Below are positions 5,298 to 8,891 of a DNA stretch of 8,891 nucleotides, in pieces. Position numbers and translations under genes: made by a program. Under the pieces are notes generated by a model that was not told where the DNA came from, ran no database searches, and saw nothing but the letters and a program-made list of their open reading frames with translations. The stretch comes from Methanobacteriota archaeon (GTDB taxonomy: Archaea; Thermoplasmatota; Poseidoniia; Poseidoniales; Poseidoniaceae), in contig JAAZUV010000048.1 of NCBI GenBank assembly GCA_018623995.1, positions 1-8,891 on the forward strand, read 5' to 3'. Position 1 is the first letter of the stretch, and every line of letters starts with the position of its first letter.

Positions 5298-6800
5298 TTA
5301 GACGTTGAAAATTTCAAACAACTCGAGGACTATTCCTAGAGCAATCACAAGCGAACCGAGCAATTGTGCAGAGACCGTGACAAGCCGGCGCAAACGAGTG
5401 CGGAATTCATTGCGGACATTGACGTTGATTTGACGACCGATGAGAAGATCGCCGCTAACTTCTTCCAGACGTACGGAAACAGTCGCTTCACCAAATCGCT
5501 CTGGTAGAAGCGTTTGCCAGGCCATGGTCCCATCACGGAGCAAGCCAGTCATCTTACCGAGAACGTCTTCATTTCCTTCGGCTGCAACGGGTAAGGATTC
5601 GCTGGACCACCACATTTCCTTACCTGGCGCAAGGTCGTAGCGCATTGCAATTTGATTCGGACGGAAATCTGGAGATTGGACTCTGAACACAACAGTTCGA
5701 CGCTTCTTCGAAAGGTTGTGCATGAAAACGAAGAGATTGGCTCGCTTGGTCACAACGTTCTCCAAATCGACTTCAAACACCAGATCCTTGAGGGCAGGTG
5801 AACGTCCAAACTCCATGTCTTGTTCGATTCTGTCAATGAGGCGGAAGAAGGCAGGACATTGCTGTTGAGCATGTTCGATGAGTTCAAGCCAGAGTTCCAA
5901 TCCAAACGATTCGTCCTCGAGTAAAAGATCTGCACCGTCTTCCTTGAGCACTTCCTCAAGTTCCAGGCGGACTGTCTTCGAATCAAGGCCATTGTAATGG
6001 CGATACAAGGTCATGAGAACCTTTTCCCGTGCGTAATCGTGCTTAACGCCTCGCTTGACGTGACTCTGTACGTTTCGCATCAATTCGTCGTATTTGGAGC
6101 GAAGCAATGGATCGAGGTGTGTCCGAATCATATCGTCGAACACACCTTCCAAGGTCGAAGGATGAACAGGTGCTTCAAAGGCATCAAGCAATCCTGATTT
6201 GTGAACCATGTTGAATCGATGTTCTCGGGTGACCATGTGGAAGCCGACAGCGAGCAGAAGCAATCCCCATGACACAATGAAGACATTTTCACCCAAGGAT
6301 GTGTGGAGACCAAAAAGCAACACAGCGCCAAGACCAATGCAAGCGAGTAGAACCGTTGAGAATGAGAGTGAATGCATTCGAAGTTGTCGATGAATTCGAT
6401 GGGCCATGCCATCGTAGCCATGCAAAGCCTCGATGCTTTGATGGCGCTTCTCCGAAGCTTCTACTTCAAGCCTGAATGCGGAATAAGAGAGAGCAATTCT
6501 GTAACGATGAATACCGAGAGCAAGCAGCCAACCAATACCAACGACTGTCCCTAGAAGGAGCAAAGTAGAGCTGAAAGATTGACCCAGAGAGGGCTCGATG
6601 CTCGATTCCCACCAGTTCGGGTCGGTCCCTTCGTAGGCCCATGAACCGATGAGGATAAACAAAGCGAACGCTGGGAGTAGCAGAGTTAGGCGCAAACCAA
6701 GTGAAATCAATTGATTGTCAATGGAGAGCAAGACACGCTCTCGCTCGAACAACGTAGAAGCGATGTCATCACTCGATGCTTCGACGGCCGTCTCGGTCAC
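5298..6800 (-). CDS. Multi-pass membrane protein of unknown function with a large cytoplasmic domain (500 aa)
   Basis: I do not recognise the family. Predicted membrane helices lie at about 33-54, 77-97, 147-165, 171-190 and 474-497. The first loop (55-76) is acidic and Trp-rich, hence probably outside. The 98-146 loop (rich in Arg/His/Lys) and the TREHRF segment after helix 4 are basic, hence inside. This places residues about 191-473 in the cytoplasm. That region is helical to about 345 and then looks beta-rich (alternating strands around LFVFMHNLSKKRRTVVFRVQ, 356-375, and ATVSVRLEEVSGDLLIGRQI), with an Ig-like feel. The start is GTG at 6800: an in-frame stop (6816-6818) lies just upstream and no earlier start exists. 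It follows the DtxR gene by 68 bases and precedes the coiled-coil gene by 51. No catalytic motif is visible. It might be a scaffold, sensor or transport accessory, but nothing decides between these. Confidence 0.75.
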   Translation of the reverse strand: MTETAVEASSDDIASTLFERERVLLSIDNQLISLGLRLTLLLPAFALFILIGSWAYEGTDPNWWESSIEPSLGQSFSSTLLLLGTVVGIGWLLALGIHRYRIALSYSAFRLEVEASEKRHQSIEALHGYDGMAHRIHRQLRMHSLSFSTVLLACIGLGAVLLFGLHTSLGENVFIVSWGLLLLAVGFHMVTREHRFNMVHKSGLLDAFEAPVHPSTLEGVFDDMIRTHLDPLLRSKYDELMRNVQSHVKRGVKHDYAREKVLMTLYRHYNGLDSKTVRLELEEVLKEDGADLLLEDESFGLELWLELIEHAQQQCPAFFRLIDRIEQDMEFGRSPALKDLVFEVDLENVVTKRANLFVFMHNLSKKRRTVVFRVQSPDFRPNQIAMRYDLAPGKEMWWSSESLPVAAEGNEDVLGKMTGLLRDGTMAWQTLLPERFGEATVSVRLEEVSGDLLIGRQINVNVRNEFRTRLRRLVTVSAQLLGSLVIALGIVLELFEIFNV

Positions 6801-6868
6801 ACATTGACGTCGATGCTACAACTCAAAAGCATTCGGGGACAAACTGAGCAAATCGCGCACTTCTTCAT

Positions 6869-7525
6869 TCAACAACGCTTCACGATGATGTTCTCTGCAA
6901 TGTTTCTCGTCAACATCAACTCGTTTCCATCCACTGTGAACGTATTGTCCCCGTGTGCAGTAATTGTATTGTCCAACGAAAGCGAGGAACCGAGATGAGA
7001 TTGCAACGAATCTGAGAGAAGGAGTGCTTGAATCGTTCCTGATTCATTCGAGGCGAGTTGCGAGAGTGGCACATGCGTTTCGATGAACGATTGCACACGC
7101 TCTTCAAGATGGTCTCCTGACTTAGGAATCTCTCGACCGGATGGATCGAGCATCGGATTGCCGAGGAGCACAGTGAGTGCGACTTCCAAATCATCATCGA
7201 TGGCATGTTCAAGTCGACAGGCTGTTTCGTGCATATTTCCATCGAAAGGAATGCGATCCAAAAGAACTTCAGCAAGTCGATGCCGCCGTTTCATCATTCG
7301 ACCATGCTCAAGCCCCTTTTGTGTCAACTTCGCACCCTTGTAGCGCTGATAATCGATGTAGCCTTTACCAGATAGCCTCTGAATCATTTCAGTTGCTGAT
7401 GCGGGAGAAACGCGCAATCGTTCCGCCAAATCTCCTGTACGGACACGTGAAGAAGCATCATGCTCGTAAAACTCGTACATGGTCTCGAGGTACTCGTCTT
7501 CAAATTCTTGAAAGTGCCCCGCCAT
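6869..7525 (-). CDS. DtxR/MntR-family metal-dependent transcriptional regulator
   Basis: A DNA-binding regulator that in this family represses or activates metal uptake genes when loaded with Fe(II) or Mn(II). Residues about 8-75 form the winged helix-turn-helix (DLAERLRVSPASATEMIQRL as the HTH, GYIDYQRYKGAKLTQKG as the wing). Residues about 76-145 form the dimerisation/metal domain with KRRHRLAEVLL and HETACRLEHAIDDDLE. Candidate ligands aligned to DtxR are H82, E86 and H99 (ancillary site) and C103, E106 and H107 (primary site). Residue E11 takes the place of DtxR Met10 and MntR Asp8. Residues about 150-214 resemble the FeoA/SH3-like C-terminal domain (VPLSQLASNESGTIQALL, then SLSLDNTITA). 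The 218-residue length suits the three-domain form. The ATG at 7525 has no clear Shine-Dalgarno. It lies 43 bases behind the twin zinc-ribbon gene, so the two are possibly co-transcribed. Confidence 0.93.
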   Translation of the reverse strand: MAGHFQEFEDEYLETMYEFYEHDASSRVRTGDLAERLRVSPASATEMIQRLSGKGYIDYQRYKGAKLTQKGLEHGRMMKRRHRLAEVLLDRIPFDGNMHETACRLEHAIDDDLEVALTVLLGNPMLDPSGREIPKSGDHLEERVQSFIETHVPLSQLASNESGTIQALLLSDSLQSHLGSSLSLDNTITAHGDNTFTVDGNELMLTRNIAENIIVKRC

Positions 7526-7568
7526 GGTTAGCGGTTGGCGTCCTAAAATTCAAGGGTTTCTCTGCACC

Positions 7569-8891
7569 TTACGCAGCAGAAAACACCTGCGAGCATGAAG
7601 GGCAACGTACTGAACCCTTGTAAGAAGAGGGTACACGAAGTTTCGAGGAACACTGTGGGCATGCAATCTCAACTTTCTTCTCGACTGGTTTCTCCTCGAC
7701 CACCTCATCGTCAATTGAATCGAGCTCTTCGTCTAGATCAACCGATGGTTCAGCCTCAACTTCGAACTTCTCTGAGCAATCAGGACATCGAACCGTGCCT
7801 GAATAATCGCCAGGGATGCGTAATGTACGGTCGCACGATGGGCAGGAGCGTTCGACAGGTTCAGAATCTTTCTTTTCTGGCTCTGGAGCAGCCTTCTTTT
7901 TGGCTGGCTTCTTTTCGCTCGAAGAGGCATCACCAGAGCCTCGACGTAAATGCAGCACGAAGATGACACATGCTGCGACAGCAATTCCACCACCGATAGC
8001 GACGAATGGTACATCCATGGAGGTCTCCTCAACGACTCCCTCTTTGACAAGCACGCTTTGTTCATCCTCGACAACAAACGAATCGTAGCGCCATTCTGCC
8101 GTCAACAACATCTCGTTCACATAGGGTGTCGTGAAGATGAAGTCAACGTTGCGAGAGGAACTCGCTTGCAGCGGTTCCGTTGATACTTCTCCAAGCAAAA
8201 GACCTGTACTGTCGGTCAAATACAACACGCCAGATGGACCACCAATTGAGGCTGTATTCTGCAGCATAACCGTCACCGTTACTTGCTGGCCTTGAATTGG
8301 TTCACGAGGCAGCGTCAGTGGGTCAATATTGAGGGAATATTCTGCTTCAATCGTTTCGAATGTGGCTGTTGCAATGTAACTATTCGTTGATGCAACCCAT
8401 CCTACAGGCTCCATTCGAACAAGGACGGTATCGCCCGGCACGTCGCCAAGTGTTGTTTGACCAGTAAGCGTACCAGAACCAAGCGTTACGATTTGTTCAT
8501 TGAGGTAGACATCGGTCCCTGAGAGGCGGTATCCATACCGAAGTTTGACATCACGATCCACCCCGTTTGTAATTGAAGCATTCCAATTGAGAACCAGTCC
8601 AGTCGAAGCCTGTTCAACATCGACCTCGACAAACATTGCTTGAGATGCAAGCACTGTGAAGGATACTGAGCCGGCAAGATTCTCAAGCACAATCCCGTTG
8701 GTTGAAACGATGCTCCAGTTGTAGGAATGATCACCTGCTGATAGGTCTTCGAAATCGAGTTTAAGTTCACCAGCCGCACCTGCTGCTAACGTGATTGGAT
8801 CACTGTTGTATTCTGTCCCCTGATGCACAACTCGGAGTATTGCAGACCCTTCAGCATCTCCTTGGTTGCGAAGAATGAACGAAGTCTCCAA
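7569..8891 (-). CDS. Membrane-anchored protein with extracellular Ig/CARDB-like domains and two cytoplasmic zinc ribbons (N-terminus outside window)
   Basis: The frame runs off the right edge, so 440 residues are seen and the N-terminus, with any signal peptide, is missing; the first visible codon TTG is not a real start. Residues 1 to about 285 are beta-rich with repeated Ig/CARDB-like units (about 1-80, 85-180 and 185-285), for example FILRNQGDAEGSAILRV followed by an Ala/Gly loop. One membrane helix lies at about 293-315, followed by basic residues (HLRR, KKPAKKK), so the C-terminus should be cytoplasmic. It carries two matching zinc ribbons: C350/C353/C369/C372 and C411/C414/C430/C433. 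Both have CPxC-x15-CPxC spacing and a shared LR(I/V)P..Y.G(T/S)VRCP core, joined by an acidic linker. The overall layout suggests a surface receptor or adhesin with an inner metal-binding or protein-contact module. The family is not named here; the domain calls are from pattern. Confidence 0.85.
   Translation of the reverse strand: METSFILRNQGDAEGSAILRVVHQGTEYNSDPITLAAGAAGELKLDFEDLSAGDHSYNWSIVSTNGIVLENLAGSVSFTVLASQAMFVEVDVEQASTGLVLNWNASITNGVDRDVKLRYGYRLSGTDVYLNEQIVTLGSGTLTGQTTLGDVPGDTVLVRMEPVGWVASTNSYIATATFETIEAEYSLNIDPLTLPREPIQGQQVTVTVMLQNTASIGGPSGVLYLTDSTGLLLGEVSTEPLQASSSRNVDFIFTTPYVNEMLLTAEWRYDSFVVEDEQSVLVKEGVVEETSMDVPFVAIGGGIAVAACVIFVLHLRRGSGDASSSEKKPAKKKAAPEPEKKDSEPVERSCPSCDRTLRIPGDYSGTVRCPDCSEKFEVEAEPSVDLDEELDSIDDEVVEEKPVEKKVEIACPQCSSKLRVPSSYKGSVRCPSCSQVFSAA

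Noticed and set aside
5290..5299. Perfect 10-base palindrome AAACCGGTTT over the stop of the membrane protein gene
   Set aside because: Without a loop it would not form an RNA hairpin. A single copy at a gene end gives no functional hint.
6812..6833. Imperfect inverted repeat GATGCT / AGCATT upstream of the membrane protein gene
   Set aside because: Only 5 of 6 positions pair across a 10-base loop; too weak to call an operator or hairpin.
7526..7532. GGTTAGC directly upstream of the DtxR start, resembling the middle of a DtxR/IdeR half-site
   Set aside because: Only one half is present and the second half does not match. Seven bases are too few, and archaeal operators of this family need not follow the actinobacterial consensus.
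1..8891. CRISPR array, tRNA or rRNA genes, transposase, integrase, defence or toxin-antitoxin genes
   Set aside because: Both strands were read for these. The gaps between genes are all 124 bases or shorter and show no tRNA cloverleaf, spaced repeats or insertion-sequence ends, and no protein has such motifs.

Overview
The window looks like ordinary chromosomal DNA from a euryarchaeal-type archaeon. The gene set is archaeal: an eS1 (S3Ae) ribosomal protein, a COG1325-type exosome-associated RNA-binding protein, a PdxS with the archaeal internal insertion, and a COG1340-type archaeal coiled-coil protein. Together with the roughly half-GC composition, acidic tails and membrane-anchored Ig-like/zinc-ribbon proteins, this suggests a marine Thermoplasmatota (Poseidoniales / Marine Group II-like) genome. 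That placement is inference, since no rRNA is present.

Layout. At the left end the eS1 gene runs on the minus strand (10-999) and carries an unusual acidic linker and C-terminal SAP domain. It is divergent, across 124 bases, from a plus-strand group: the RNA-binding protein (1124-1534), a 7Fe-type ferredoxin (1593-1868) and pdxS (1930-2922). The pdxS stop codon touches the stop codon of the first of six consecutive minus-strand genes. Read in their direction of transcription, from the right edge, these are: a membrane-anchored protein with two cytoplasmic zinc ribbons (partial, to 8891), a DtxR-family metalloregulator, a 500-residue multi-pass membrane protein of unknown function, a COG1340-like coiled-coil protein, a sugar-1-phosphate nucleotidyltransferase with a left-handed beta-helix, and a 75-residue helical protein of unknown function. 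Gaps are 43, 68, 51, 5 and 54 bases, so some may be co-transcribed. The coiled-coil and nucleotidyltransferase genes, 5 bases apart, are the clearest pair.

How the genes work together. eS1 and the COG1325 protein belong to translation and RNA turnover. PdxS makes pyridoxal 5'-phosphate, ferredoxin carries electrons, and the nucleotidyltransferase makes an activated sugar for glycans or glycoproteins. The DtxR regulator probably senses Fe(II) or Mn(II); its place directly behind a twin zinc-ribbon membrane protein is suggestive only.

There is no CRISPR array, tRNA, rRNA, transposase or phage gene, and no gene-free stretch over 300 bases. I do not see a clear new defence or mobile system. The most interesting items are the SAP-tailed eS1, a 16-bp broken-stem hairpin at the zero-gap convergent junction of pdxS and the small gene, short dyads directly at two start codons, and three lineage-type proteins (twin zinc-ribbon receptor-like protein, 500-residue membrane protein, 75-residue helical protein) whose functions cannot be assigned from sequence alone.
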